Position numbers and translations under genes: made by a program. Below, piece by piece: positions 53,897 through 63,360 of a DNA stretch of 64,000 nt. The notes under the pieces were generated by a model that saw only the letters and a list, made by a program, of their open reading frames with translations, was not told the DNA's origin and made no database searches. How positions within the stretch are numbered: position 1 is the first letter of the stretch; every line of letters starts with the position of its first letter. The DNA comes from Amycolatopsis sp. GTDB lineage: Bacteria; Actinomycetota; Actinomycetes; Mycobacteriales; Pseudonocardiaceae. The stretch covers positions 124,001 to 188,000 of the forward strand of contig NZ_JAODNM010000030.1 of NCBI RefSeq assembly GCF_025464955.1. Direction: 5' to 3'.

Positions 53897-54901
53897 GTGG
53901 CCACCGACGAACGCCCCACCATCGCCGTGATCGCCTTGGGCGGCACCATCGCCATGACGGCGTCAGCTGACGGACCCGGTGCACGGCCGTCACTAACCGC
54001 CGAAGATCTCCTTGCCGCCGTACCCGGGCTCGATGCCGCCGGGGTCACCGTGCAGGCCAGGACTTTCCGCTCGGTCCCGGGCGCGTCGCTGAGCTTCGCC
54101 GACCTCACCGAGCTGGTTCGGCTCATCGACTCGCTCAGCGTCGACAGCGTCAATAGCGTCGACGGGGTCGTTGTCACCCAGGGCACGGACACTCTTGAGG
54201 AAACGGCGTACTTCCTCGACATCGCCCTCGGCACGTTGATGCCCGTCGTGGTCACCGGGGCGATGCGCAACCCCTCGCTGGCCGGGGCCGATGGTCCGGC
54301 CAACCTGCTCGCCGCCGTCCAGGCCGCCGCTGCGCCGGCGTCGCGGGGCTTGGGCACGCTCGTGGTGATGGCCGATGAGGTCCACGCCGCTCGCCGGGTC
54401 CGCAAGACCCACACCACCAGCATCGCCGCGTTCACCTCGCCCGACACCGGACCCATCGGGCACCTGGTCGAGGGGCGGGTTCGGTACCTCGCGCACCCCG
54501 GCGACCGGACGTGGATCGGCTCCGGTGACCTCCCGGCGAACGTCGCGCTGGTCACCGCCGCGTTCGGTGACGACTTCCCGCTCCTGCGGCCGGTCAGGGC
54601 CGACCTCGACGGCCTGGTGGTGGGGGCTTTCGGGGTCGGACATGTCCCGGCCGAGACCGTCGACCTGCTGGGGGAGTACGCCGCACGCATCCCGGTGGTG
54701 CTCGCCAGCCGGACCGGCGCCGGCGCCATCCACCATGCCAGCTACGGCTTCCCCGGGTCCGAGCACGACCTGCAGCGGCACGGACTGCTCAATGCGGGAT
54801 TCCTGGACCCGCTGAAAGCCCGGATCCTGCTGCGCCAGCTCCTCGCCACCGGCGCCTCCCGCGACACCATCGCCGCCACGTTCGCCGCGCTCGACGGCTG
54901 A
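53897..54901 (+). CDS. L-asparaginase
   Basis: The 334-residue amidohydrolase converts asparagine to aspartate and ammonia. Both catalytic threonine motifs are present: Thr17 in ALGGTIAM, and Thr97-Asp98 in TQGTDTLEE. There is no signal peptide, so a cytoplasmic enzyme is expected. The GTG at 53897 has only a G-run upstream rather than a clear ribosome binding site. It is a single gene between the terminator at 53765 and the peptide transporter operon. Confidence 0.93.
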   Translation: MATDERPTIAVIALGGTIAMTASADGPGARPSLTAEDLLAAVPGLDAAGVTVQARTFRSVPGASLSFADLTELVRLIDSLSVDSVNSVDGVVVTQGTDTLEETAYFLDIALGTLMPVVVTGAMRNPSLAGADGPANLLAAVQAAAAPASRGLGTLVVMADEVHAARRVRKTHTTSIAAFTSPDTGPIGHLVEGRVRYLAHPGDRTWIGSGDLPANVALVTAAFGDDFPLLRPVRADLDGLVVGAFGVGHVPAETVDLLGEYAARIPVVLASRTGAGAIHHASYGFPGSEHDLQRHGLLNAGFLDPLKARILLRQLLATGASRDTIAATFAALDG

Positions 54902-55153
54902 CGCGCGTATCGATTGAGCATCGCCGATTCACGGCCGAATCTGGGCGAAATGGGGCTGAACGGCTCAATCCGGCGCCCAGAACCGCCGAAACCCCCAAAT
55001 CCGGTGACCGAACGTAATAGGGTGCCGCGACAGGGGTGACCGGTGATCAACGGACCGGGTCGGCCGCGGCTGGTGAGATATTGCGCGGCTATGACTGCAT
55101 GTGGTTACTTTTCACCTCTTGGGGCGAGGCCAATCGAGCAAGCAGAGGTGGTC

Positions 55154-57004
55154 GTGGTGGGCAAAACGCGGTCGACATGGTTCACGAAGTCGGCGAAAAG
55201 GAGACGCGTTCGCGCGTTCGTAGCGGTGCTGGCCACCGGAATGCTCGCGGCGGGCCCGTTCGCGGCCCCCGCGCAGGCGCAACAACCCGGCAAGACGTTG
55301 CGGGTCGCGATCGTCACCGGGATCAACCATCTGAACCCGTTCACCGGGGACCTGCTGGCCTCCACCCAGATCGCCAGGTTGAACTACGAGTTCCTGACGC
55401 TGCCGTCGTCGACGAACACCGAGCCGGCGCCCGCGCTGGCAGAGACGTGGTCGAACTCCGCGGACAAGCTCACCTGGACCTTCCACATCCGCCACGGCAT
55501 GAAGTGGTCCGACGGCCGGCCCGTCACCGCGAAGGACGCCGCGTTCACCTTCAACCGGATGCTGACCGACGCGACCGCGCGCACGGTCAACGGTTCCTAC
55601 GTCACCAACTTCGCCTCGGTCACCACGACCGACGACTACACGCTGGTGATCAAGAACAAGGTTCCGCAGGCGAACATGCTCGCGATCGACGTGCCGATCG
55701 TGCCTGAGCACGTCTGGGCGCCGATCAAGGACCTCAGCTCGGCCGAGACCGACTCGATCCCGGTAATCGGCGTGGGCGACGGGCCGTTCATCATCACCGA
55801 CTACAAACCGGGCGAGTACGTCAAGTTCAAGGCGAACAAGGACTACTGGCGCGGCGCGCCCAAGGTCGACAACGTCCAGTGGCTGATCTTCAAGGACGCC
55901 GAGGCCGCGGTCAGCGCGCTGCAGAACAACGAAGTGGACATCATCAACCGGCTCACCCCGACGCAGTTCAACACCCTCAAGGGCCAGCCGAACATCACGA
56001 CGAACAGCGCGCCGGGGCACCGCTACAACGAGATCATCATGAACTTCGGTGCCGAGTCCAGCACCAACACCCCGATCGGTGACCCCAACCCCGCGCTGAA
56101 GGACATCCGGGTCCGCAAGGCCATCGCGCAGGCGATCGACCCGCAGACCATCGTCGACCGCGTCATGGGCGGTTACGCCCAGGTCGGCACCAGCGTCGTC
56201 CCGCCGATCTTCGCCGACTACACCTGGGCACCCAGCCCCGCCGAGAAGCTCGGGTTCGACCCGGCCGCCGCCAATGCCGCTCTCGACCAGGCCGGATACC
56301 CGAAGGGCGCCGACGGCATCCGCAGCGGCCCGGACGGCAAGAAGGTCACCCTGCGGCTGGTCGCGCACGCGAGCCGTGCGTTCGACCAGCGCACCACGGA
56401 GTACATCACCGGGTGGCTCAAGAGCATCGGCATCGGCGTGACCCCGCAGCTGGTCTCCGACGACGACGTCGACGCCCGGACCACTGCCGGCAACTTCGAC
56501 CTGGCCATCTCGGGCTGGGGCACCAGCCCGGACCCGGACTACGCCCTGTCGCTGCAGACCTGCGCCAGCCGACCGAACGCCGACGGCAAGGGCGGCAGCA
56601 GCGACACGTCCTTCTGCGACACGCAGTTCGAGTCGCTCTACAAGCAGCAGGCCACCGAGTTCGACCCCGTGAAGCGCGCGGTCATCGTCAAGGAGGCTCA
56701 GGCGCGGCTCTACAGCCAGGCCGTCAACGTCGTCCTCGACTACGACAACGCGCTCGAGGCCTACCGCTCGGACAACTTCTCCTCGTTCATGAAGCAGCCC
56801 GAACCGAACGGCGTGATCCTGGAGCAGACCGGCTACTGGGGCTACTGGGGCGCTACCCCGGCCGGTACCGCGACAACGTCGGCGTCGGGTAGCGACAGCC
56901 ACACCGGCCTGTGGATTGGTATCGGCGTGGTCGTGGTCTTGGTACTCGCCGGTGGCGGCTTCTTCGTCGTCTCTCGCCGCAAGACCTCGGACGACCGGGA
57001 ATAG
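55154..57004 (+). CDS. Oligopeptide ABC transporter substrate-binding protein (SBP family 5), membrane-anchored
   Basis: About 616 residues. A signal peptide (KRRRVRAFVAVLATGMLAAG, cut near AQAQQP) is followed by the SBP_bac_5 domain (about 50-530, TWTFHIRHGMKWSDGRPVTAKD). Unlike most Gram-positive binding proteins it has no lipobox Cys. Instead a C-terminal membrane helix (GIGVVVVLVLAGGGFFVV) and a basic tail anchor it. Several GTGs (55148, 55154, 55157) follow AGAGG, so the exact start is uncertain. It leads the transporter operon. Confidence 0.92.
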   Translation: MVGKTRSTWFTKSAKRRRVRAFVAVLATGMLAAGPFAAPAQAQQPGKTLRVAIVTGINHLNPFTGDLLASTQIARLNYEFLTLPSSTNTEPAPALAETWSNSADKLTWTFHIRHGMKWSDGRPVTAKDAAFTFNRMLTDATARTVNGSYVTNFASVTTTDDYTLVIKNKVPQANMLAIDVPIVPEHVWAPIKDLSSAETDSIPVIGVGDGPFIITDYKPGEYVKFKANKDYWRGAPKVDNVQWLIFKDAEAAVSALQNNEVDIINRLTPTQFNTLKGQPNITTNSAPGHRYNEIIMNFGAESSTNTPIGDPNPALKDIRVRKAIAQAIDPQTIVDRVMGGYAQVGTSVVPPIFADYTWAPSPAEKLGFDPAAANAALDQAGYPKGADGIRSGPDGKKVTLRLVAHASRAFDQRTTEYITGWLKSIGIGVTPQLVSDDDVDARTTAGNFDLAISGWGTSPDPDYALSLQTCASRPNADGKGGSSDTSFCDTQFESLYKQQATEFDPVKRAVIVKEAQARLYSQAVNVVLDYDNALEAYRSDNFSSFMKQPEPNGVILEQTGYWGYWGATPAGTATTSASGSDSHTGLWIGIGVVVVLVLAGGGFFVVSRRKTSDDRE

Positions 57005-57016
57005 GGCGCAGCAAAG

Positions 57017-58039
57017 GTGACCGAGGTACTCGACCAGCCGTCGGCGCTCACCGATCCCGGTGAGCGCCGCGGCGGCAGCGGCCTGTTCCGTTACGTGGCC
57101 ACGAAAATCGCCGAGGCGGTGGCCAGCCTCATCCTCGTGGTGATCCTCGGGTTCTTCCTGTTCCGGCTGCTGCCGGGCGACCCGGTCACCTTCATGACCC
57201 GCGACCGGCCCACCGACCCGCAGCAGCTGGCCGAGCTGCGCACCCGGATGGGACTCGACGAGCCGGTCCTCCGCCAGTTCGTCGACTACCTCATCGGCCT
57301 GCTGCACGGGGAGATGGGAACCTCCTACATCGACAACCGCCCGGTCGCCGACATGATCGCCGAACGGATCTGGCCGACCGTGCTGCTGGTGGGCTCGGCG
57401 ACGCTGATCGCCGTCGCGCTGGGTTTGTGGCTCGGCGTCCGGTCCGCGTGGCGCCGCGGCAGCTTCTTCGACCGCGCCAACACCGGGATCGCGCTGACCC
57501 TGTGGTCGGTCCCGCAGTTCTGGCTGGGCCTGCTGCTGCTCGTCGGCACGGGCGGCCTGTTCCCCAGCCGCGGCATGCACTCGCCCGACGCCGGGCCGGG
57601 GTTCTGGGCGCAGGGAATCGACGTCGCACACCATCTCGTGCTGCCGTGCGTGACGCTGTTCGTCGTGTTCTACGCGCAGTACATGCTGGTCATGCGCTCG
57701 TCGCTGCTCGGGGAGATGAACGCCGAGTACCTGACCACCGCCCGGGCGAAAGGCCTGCGCGACGACCTCGTCCGCAGCCGCCACGCCGTCCCCAACGCCC
57801 TGCTGCCGACGGTCACCCTGGTTTTCCTGCAGTTCGGGATGGTCGTGTCCGGTGCGGTGTCGGTCGAGGCGGTGTTCAGCTGGCCCGGGATCGGGCAGCT
57901 GCTCTACACCGCCATCCACGGACCGGATCTTCCGGTGCTGCAAGGCGTCTTCGTGGTCATGGCCGGCGCTGTCGTGCTGATGAACCTGCTCGCGGAGCTC
58001 CTTTACCGCGTGCTCGACCCGAGGGTGCGGACAGCATGA
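57017..58039 (+). CDS. Oligopeptide ABC transporter permease (DppB/OppB type)
   Basis: The 340-residue permease has about six membrane helices and the EAA-like loop (TTARAKGLRDDLVRSRHAVPNALLP) that contacts the ATPase. The GTG start at 57017, with AAAGG upstream, lies 12 bases after the binding-protein stop. The stop overlaps the next permease's ATG. Confidence 0.95.
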   Translation: MTEVLDQPSALTDPGERRGGSGLFRYVATKIAEAVASLILVVILGFFLFRLLPGDPVTFMTRDRPTDPQQLAELRTRMGLDEPVLRQFVDYLIGLLHGEMGTSYIDNRPVADMIAERIWPTVLLVGSATLIAVALGLWLGVRSAWRRGSFFDRANTGIALTLWSVPQFWLGLLLLVGTGGLFPSRGMHSPDAGPGFWAQGIDVAHHLVLPCVTLFVVFYAQYMLVMRSSLLGEMNAEYLTTARAKGLRDDLVRSRHAVPNALLPTVTLVFLQFGMVVSGAVSVEAVFSWPGIGQLLYTAIHGPDLPVLQGVFVVMAGAVVLMNLLAELLYRVLDPRVRTA

Positions 58040-58935
58040 CGTCGAACGCTTCGGCCATCGCGTGGCAGCGCCGCCGCGCGAGCGCGGCCAAGATGTGGCG
58101 CGAGTTCGCGAGCAACAAGGGCGGCCTGATCGGGCTCGGCTTCCTCACGCTCACGGTCCTGTTCGCCGTGCTCGCCCCCTGGATCGTCGACCAGTCCGGG
58201 CTCGACGTCACCAACGCCAAGGGCGGGCTGCTCCAGCCGCCGAGCGCGCAGTTCCTGCTGGGCACCGACATCGACGGCCGTTCGGTGCTGCTGCTGACCT
58301 TGTGGGGCACCCGGATCTCGCTGCTCGTCGGCTTCTCCGCGACCATCCTGTCCGTCCTGATCGGCACGGTGGTCGGGATCGCGGCCGCGCACTTCGGCGG
58401 CTGGATCTCCGCGCTGCTGCTGCGGTTCACCGACTTCTTCCTGGTGCTGCCGTCGCTGGTGCTGGCGATCGCGTTGTCGGCGGTGCTCCCGCAGGGGGCG
58501 ACGACCGTCATCATCGCCATCGGGGTCACCGCGTGGCCGACGACGGCCCGGCTCGTGAGGGCGCAGACGCTGACCATCGAAGGACGGCCCTACATCGAGC
58601 GTTCCCGGGCGCTGGGCGGAGGGCACCTGCACGTCATCGGCAAGCACGTCCTGCCCGGCGTGATGCCCCTGGTGCTGGCCAACACCACCCTGGTCGTCGG
58701 CAACGCGATCATCGCCGACGCCACGCTGGCGTTCCTCGGCGTCGGGAACCCGAACGCCGTGTCGTGGGGCTCGATGCTGGAGACCGCGCTCAACAACGGC
58801 GCGGTGACCAGAGGAGCGTGGTGGAACCTGCTCCCGCCCGGTATCGCCATCGTCGTGATCGTGCTGGCCTTCACCCTCGTCGGCCGCGCGCTGGAAACCG
58901 TGCTGAACCCGCGGCTGAAGGGACAGCGCTCGTGA
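58036..58935 (+). CDS. Oligopeptide ABC transporter permease (DppC/OppC type)
   Basis: The 299-residue permease has the N-terminal OppC_N segment (FASNKGGLIGLGFLTL), six membrane helices and the EAA loop (IERSRALGGGHLHVIGKHVLPG). The ATG at 58036 overlaps the upstream stop (ATGA) and the stop overlaps the ATPase start (GTGA), so translation is coupled throughout. Confidence 0.95.
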   Translation: MTSNASAIAWQRRRASAAKMWREFASNKGGLIGLGFLTLTVLFAVLAPWIVDQSGLDVTNAKGGLLQPPSAQFLLGTDIDGRSVLLLTLWGTRISLLVGFSATILSVLIGTVVGIAAAHFGGWISALLLRFTDFFLVLPSLVLAIALSAVLPQGATTVIIAIGVTAWPTTARLVRAQTLTIEGRPYIERSRALGGGHLHVIGKHVLPGVMPLVLANTTLVVGNAIIADATLAFLGVGNPNAVSWGSMLETALNNGAVTRGAWWNLLPPGIAIVVIVLAFTLVGRALETVLNPRLKGQRS

Positions 58936-60596
58936 ACCCCCTGTTGGTGAACCCGTTGCTGGAACTGAAAAACCTCGACGTCACCTACCGCACCGGCGGC
59001 GGTGACGTGGCGGCGGTGCGCAACGTCGACCTGCGGCTCGAAGCCGGTGACACCCTCGGCGTGGCGGGGGAGTCGGGGTCGGGCAAGTCGACTGTCGCGA
59101 TGAGTGTCCTGCGGCTGCTGCCGTCTTCGGCGACCGTGTCGGGGGAGATCCTGCTCGACGGCGAAGACGTCACGAAGATGAAGTGGGGCCGGCTGCGCGC
59201 GGTGCGCTGGGCGGAGGCGTCGGTGGTCTTCCAGGGCGCGATGCACGCGCTCAACCCGGTGCGCAAGATCGGCGACCAGATCGCCGAGCCCATCCGCCTG
59301 CACGCCCCGTCCGGCGAGGTACTCGGTGACAAGGGGGTCAACGCCCGCGTCGGCGAACTGCTCGAACAGGTGGACCTGCCCAGATCCCGAGCCGGGGCGT
59401 ACCCGCACGAGCTCTCCGGCGGCCAGAAGCAGCGCGTGATGATCGCGATGGCGCTGGCCTGCGAACCGCGGCTGATCATCGCCGACGAGCCGACCACCGC
59501 CCTGGACGTGATCGTGCAGGCGCAGGTACTCGACCTGCTGAGCACACTGGTCGCCGAACGCGGGCTCGGGCTGGTCATGATCAGCCACGACCTGTCGGTG
59601 CTCGCCGCGACCTGCGCACGGATCGCGGTGATGTACCGCGGGGAGATCGTCGAGCACCGGCCCAGCGCGGAACTCATGGCGGCACCGGAACACGCGCACA
59701 CCAAGGCCCTCGCGGCCGCGTTCCCGACCGTGGGCGACGAGGTTTCGCGCTACGCGCCGGCGTCGAGCAGCCCGATCCCGCCCGAACCTGTCCGGGATTC
59801 CGGGACCGACCGGCGTCCGCTGCTCGCCGCGGAAGACCTCCGGGTCACCTTCCGCGATCGCACCGGCGCGCACGTCGACGCGGTCGCCGGGGTAAGCCTC
59901 GAAGTGCACCGCGACGAGATCGTGGCGCTCGTCGGCCAGTCCGGGTCCGGTAAGACCACCCTCGCCAGGACACTGCTCGGCCTGCAGAAGCCGACCTCGG
60001 GCGTGGTGCGTTACGACGGCGCGCCGGTGCCCCGATCCGGGGCCGGTGCGGGTGCCTACCGGCGACAGGTGCAGCTCGTGCTCCAAGACCCCACGAGCGC
60101 GCTCAACCCGCGTCACAGCGTCTATGAGGCCGTCGCGGAGGGGCCTCGGATCCACCGCCTGGCCGGGGACGAACGGGCAATCGTCACCAAAGCGCTCGAA
60201 GCGGCCGAACTGCGTCCGGCCGAGACCTACCTGTCGAGGCTGCCGCACGAGCTTTCCGGCGGCCAGCGGCAGCGCGTGGTCATCGCCGGCGCGCTCGCGC
60301 TGGAGCCCAGTGTGCTGGTGGCGGACGAACCCGTCGCTTCGCTCGACGCGTCCGTCCGCGGGGAGATCCTCGCGCTACTGCTCGGTTTACGGCGCGAACT
60401 CGGCCTCGCCGCGCTGGTGATCACCCACGACCTCGGCCTGGCGTGGAACATCGCAGACCGCGTCGCGGTGATGTACCGGGGCGAGATCGTCGAGAACGGC
60501 ACGGTCGAGCAGGTCCTGCTCGATCCCCGGCACGCGTACACGAAAACACTGCTGGCCGCCCTGCCCGGGGGCGTCCGCCGGGTGGAGACAGCCTGA
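58932..60596 (+). CDS. Fused double ATPase of the oligopeptide ABC transporter (DppD-DppF type)
   Basis: One 554-residue polypeptide carries both ATPases: half 1 has Walker A GESGSGKST, signature LSGGQKQ and Walker B LIIADEPTTALD; half 2 has GQSGSGKTT, LSGGQRQ and VLVADEPVASLD. A Pro/Ser-rich linker (about 278-300) joins them. All catalytic motifs look intact in both. It powers uptake of peptides or nickel-like ligands by the preceding permeases. The GTG start overlaps the OppC-type stop. Confidence 0.95.
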   Translation: MNPLLVNPLLELKNLDVTYRTGGGDVAAVRNVDLRLEAGDTLGVAGESGSGKSTVAMSVLRLLPSSATVSGEILLDGEDVTKMKWGRLRAVRWAEASVVFQGAMHALNPVRKIGDQIAEPIRLHAPSGEVLGDKGVNARVGELLEQVDLPRSRAGAYPHELSGGQKQRVMIAMALACEPRLIIADEPTTALDVIVQAQVLDLLSTLVAERGLGLVMISHDLSVLAATCARIAVMYRGEIVEHRPSAELMAAPEHAHTKALAAAFPTVGDEVSRYAPASSSPIPPEPVRDSGTDRRPLLAAEDLRVTFRDRTGAHVDAVAGVSLEVHRDEIVALVGQSGSGKTTLARTLLGLQKPTSGVVRYDGAPVPRSGAGAGAYRRQVQLVLQDPTSALNPRHSVYEAVAEGPRIHRLAGDERAIVTKALEAAELRPAETYLSRLPHELSGGQRQRVVIAGALALEPSVLVADEPVASLDASVRGEILALLLGLRRELGLAALVITHDLGLAWNIADRVAVMYRGEIVENGTVEQVLLDPRHAYTKTLLAALPGGVRRVETA

Positions 60597-60695
60597 GCGG
60601 TCCGACAGCCGGGCCACAGGAACGGCCGGGGCGCGCGGAAACGGGCTGGCTGCCGCGAGCCGGACCGGACGCGGTGTGTAATCTCCAACCTCGAC

Positions 60696-62333
60696 ATGGC
60701 GACCACCACAGACCCCGCGCCGGAGGCCGGGCCCACCAGCGGCCTCGGCACCGCGCAGACGACTCGGCCGGCCCCGGCGCGCCCGCTGGCCGACCGGCTC
60801 AAGGTGCCCTCCCGGTTCCCGTACCGCACGATCGCGATGGGGACCATCGGCAGCACCTTGCTGATGCTCGGTGCGCTCGGCGCCGGCGGCATCCTGATCC
60901 GCGACCCCATCCTCGGCAGCGGTCCGCTGTCCTGGATCCGGTACGGACACGGCCGTGTGCTGGCCAACCTCGTGCTGTACACCGGCTTCGGCCTCGTGGT
61001 GTGGGCGTGGGTGCGCCTGGGTCGCTACGCGCTCGACGGCCGCGTCGGCAGCAAGCCGATCGTGGCGGCCGCCGCGGCGTGGATGGCGCCGCTGCTGATC
61101 TCGCCGCCGCTGTTCACCCGCGACGTCTTCTCCTACCTCGGCCAGGGCGCCCAACTGCTCAACGGGCTCGACCCGTACAAGAACGGCCCGATCGAGCTGC
61201 AGGTGCTGCAGAACGTCGTGCAGAACGTGCACCCGCTCTGGCAGACCACGCCCGCGCCGTACGGGCCGCTGTTCCTGCTGATCTCCAAGGGCATCGTCTC
61301 CATCAGCGGGGACAACCTGATCCTTGGTGTCATCCTGATGCGGCTCGCGCTGGTCGTCGGGCTCGGCGGCATCCTGTGGTCGCTGCCCAGGCTCGTCAAG
61401 CACCTCGGCGGCAAGCTGCCGATCACGATGTGGCTCGCCATCGCCAGCCCGATGACGGTGATCCACCTCTTCGGCGGCCCGCACAACGAACTGCTGATGC
61501 TCGGCTTCCTCGCCCCCGGCGTGGTCGCGGTGCTGGAACGCAAACACGCGCTGTCGATCTTCCTGGTCACCGTCGCCGCGCTGATCAAGCCGTCGGTGGT
61601 GCTGGCGCTGCCGTTCCTGGTCTGGATCTGGGCCAACCACCTGCCCGAAGACAGCAAGGTGAAGAACTTCGTCCGCGCCCTGCTGCCGTCGGTCGGTATC
61701 TTCGCGGTGGTGTTCTTCCTCGGCACCTGGGCGTCGATGGGTTCGCTGAACTTCGGCTGGATCACCGGCCTGCAGGCACCGAGCCTGATCGCCAACTGGC
61801 TCAACTTCCCGACCGGCATCGGCGAGATCTTCCATACGCTGGTCAACCTGATCATCAACGTGCCTTCGTCACCGTTCGTGACGGTGGCCAGGCTGATCGG
61901 CTGGATCGGGCTGGTCGCCCTGATCATCCGCCAGTGGTGGCTGGCCAGGAACGGCGGCAACCAGGCCGTGTTCCGCATGTCGGTCGCGCTGCTCGCGCTC
62001 GCCATCATCGCGCCGCCTACCCTTCCCTGGTACCTGACCTGGGGTTTCGTCATCGCTTCGGCGTTCAAGTGGCAGCGCAAGCACCTGGCGGTCGTCGTCG
62101 CGGTGTCGGTATTCCTCGTGCTCGTCTACTACCCGACGGGCGAACAGGGCCTCTACGACTGGTGGTTCATCGCCATCGTCATCGCCGCGAGCCTCTACGC
62201 CGCCGCCTCGCTCCTCCGGCCGGACCCGCTGGGCCTGATCGCCGCGTGGCGCAAACCGGACGAAGAGTTCCTCACCCTGCCCCGCCCGCCCGCCGCGAAC
62301 ACCCCGGACACAGTCGCTCCCGTCACGGGCTAG
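60696..62333 (+). CDS. mptB: Polyprenol-phosphomannose-dependent alpha-(1->6) mannosyltransferase MptB-like
   Basis: The 545-residue GT-C enzyme has about 13 membrane helices, the early loop acidic motif (LFTRDVFSYLGQG) and PYGPLFLLI, as in MptB, which starts the lipomannan/lipoarabinomannan mannan backbone using decaprenyl-phosphomannose. It acts on the outer face of the plasma membrane. The ATG at 60696 fits. It stands alone 99 bases after the transporter operon. Function is inferred from mycobacterial and corynebacterial relatives. Confidence 0.88.
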   Translation: MATTTDPAPEAGPTSGLGTAQTTRPAPARPLADRLKVPSRFPYRTIAMGTIGSTLLMLGALGAGGILIRDPILGSGPLSWIRYGHGRVLANLVLYTGFGLVVWAWVRLGRYALDGRVGSKPIVAAAAAWMAPLLISPPLFTRDVFSYLGQGAQLLNGLDPYKNGPIELQVLQNVVQNVHPLWQTTPAPYGPLFLLISKGIVSISGDNLILGVILMRLALVVGLGGILWSLPRLVKHLGGKLPITMWLAIASPMTVIHLFGGPHNELLMLGFLAPGVVAVLERKHALSIFLVTVAALIKPSVVLALPFLVWIWANHLPEDSKVKNFVRALLPSVGIFAVVFFLGTWASMGSLNFGWITGLQAPSLIANWLNFPTGIGEIFHTLVNLIINVPSSPFVTVARLIGWIGLVALIIRQWWLARNGGNQAVFRMSVALLALAIIAPPTLPWYLTWGFVIASAFKWQRKHLAVVVAVSVFLVLVYYPTGEQGLYDWWFIAIVIAASLYAAASLLRPDPLGLIAAWRKPDEEFLTLPRPPAANTPDTVAPVTG

Positions 62334-62339
62334 CCGGCG

Positions 62340-62852
62340 TCAGAGTCGGTCGAACGGCTCCGCGTAGGCGAACTTCCCGGCAATGGGCTGGTACGCCGAG
62401 AGTGGCCGAGCCTGGAAGTACCGGCCCCAGGCCGGATCGGGCGAGTAGATGCCGAGCTCCGAAGCCGTGACGAACCCGTAGCGGTGGTAGTAGCCAGGGT
62501 CACCCAGAAGAACGACCAGCGGCTCGTCCAAGGCGTCGGCGGCACCGAGCACCACATGCATCAACGCCTTGCCGACGCCTTGCTGGTGCCGGCAAGGGCG
62601 CACCGCGAGCGGGCCGAGCCCGAGCGCCGGGCTGTCGTCGACCCGCCCGCGGGTGCACACGACGTGCCCGACGACCTCGCCGGCGATGACGGCGACCAGC
62701 GACAGCTTCGGTAGCCAACCGGCATCGCCTCGCAGCTCCTTCAGCAAAGCCACCTCGATCGGAGGCTCCGGCTTCTCGGCACTGGCGAAGGCGAACCCGA
62801 CGACATCATGGACAGCTTCGACGTCCTCAGGACGTTCAGGGCGGACGAACAT
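62340..62852 (-). CDS. GNAT family N-acetyltransferase
   Basis: The 170-residue protein has the acetyl-CoA motif RHQQGVGKALM and the GDPGYYHRYGFVTA segment typical of YhbS-like GNATs. The acceptor is unknown. The ATG at 62852 has GGGGAGG upstream; the longer open frame lacks homology. It is convergent with mptB and follows the PPOX gene by 40 bases, possibly in one transcript. Confidence 0.92.
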   Translation of the reverse strand: MFVRPERPEDVEAVHDVVGFAFASAEKPEPPIEVALLKELRGDAGWLPKLSLVAVIAGEVVGHVVCTRGRVDDSPALGLGPLAVRPCRHQQGVGKALMHVVLGAADALDEPLVVLLGDPGYYHRYGFVTASELGIYSPDPAWGRYFQARPLSAYQPIAGKFAYAEPFDRL

Positions 62853-62892
62853 CCGGTCATCCTCCCCGCTCCGCCCTCCGCGGGCATCCGCT

Positions 62893-63321
62893 TTACCGGG
62901 TCGGGTCGGTGGCGGCCCAGCCACTCCAGCGGGCGACGGTGGTGGCGACGACAACACCGGTCGGCGGACGCTCCCGATACTGCGCGTACTTCGACTGGAG
63001 CGCTCGTACAGGTTCGACGCGGTCAGCCGGATCTCCCAACGCCCTCGCGACGCCGTCCGCGCGCGCCCACCACAGCGCTGTCCAGTCCTCGTCATAGACA
63101 TCGACGAGGAAGCTGACCGCCGGATTCGCTGCGATGTTGCGCAGCCGTCGCAGGTCGGTGGTCGTTTTCGGCTTGTGATCGACGACGAAGAAGATCGCGT
63201 CCCCGGCTACGGCGAACGTCACGGGGACGAGGTGCGGGACCCCGTCGACGCCGACGGTGGCCAACGTCGCCACCCGTGCTTCGGCGAAACGGGCGCGGGC
63301 GGCATCGGGACCCAGTCGCAT
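62893..63321 (-). CDS. PPOX-class F420-dependent oxidoreductase-like protein (TIGR03668 type)
   Basis: The 142-residue split-barrel protein has RVATLATVGVDGVPHLVPVTF and VDVYDEDWTALWWARADG, characteristic of the small actinobacterial PPOX group that binds F420 or FMN. Substrate is unknown. The ATG at 63321 is directly before the conserved RARFAEARVATLAT region. Divergent from the alpha/beta hydrolase. Confidence 0.88.
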   Translation of the reverse strand: MRLGPDAARARFAEARVATLATVGVDGVPHLVPVTFAVAGDAIFFVVDHKPKTTTDLRRLRNIAANPAVSFLVDVYDEDWTALWWARADGVARALGDPADRVEPVRALQSKYAQYRERPPTGVVVATTVARWSGWAATDPTR

Positions 63322-63360
63322 ACCTAGAACTTAGCTGTACCCTGCGCGAGTGAACCCCGC

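Noticed and set aside
55112..57943. 943-codon open frame on the minus strand
   Set aside because: Antisense to the peptide-binding protein and permease genes, both with clear family features.
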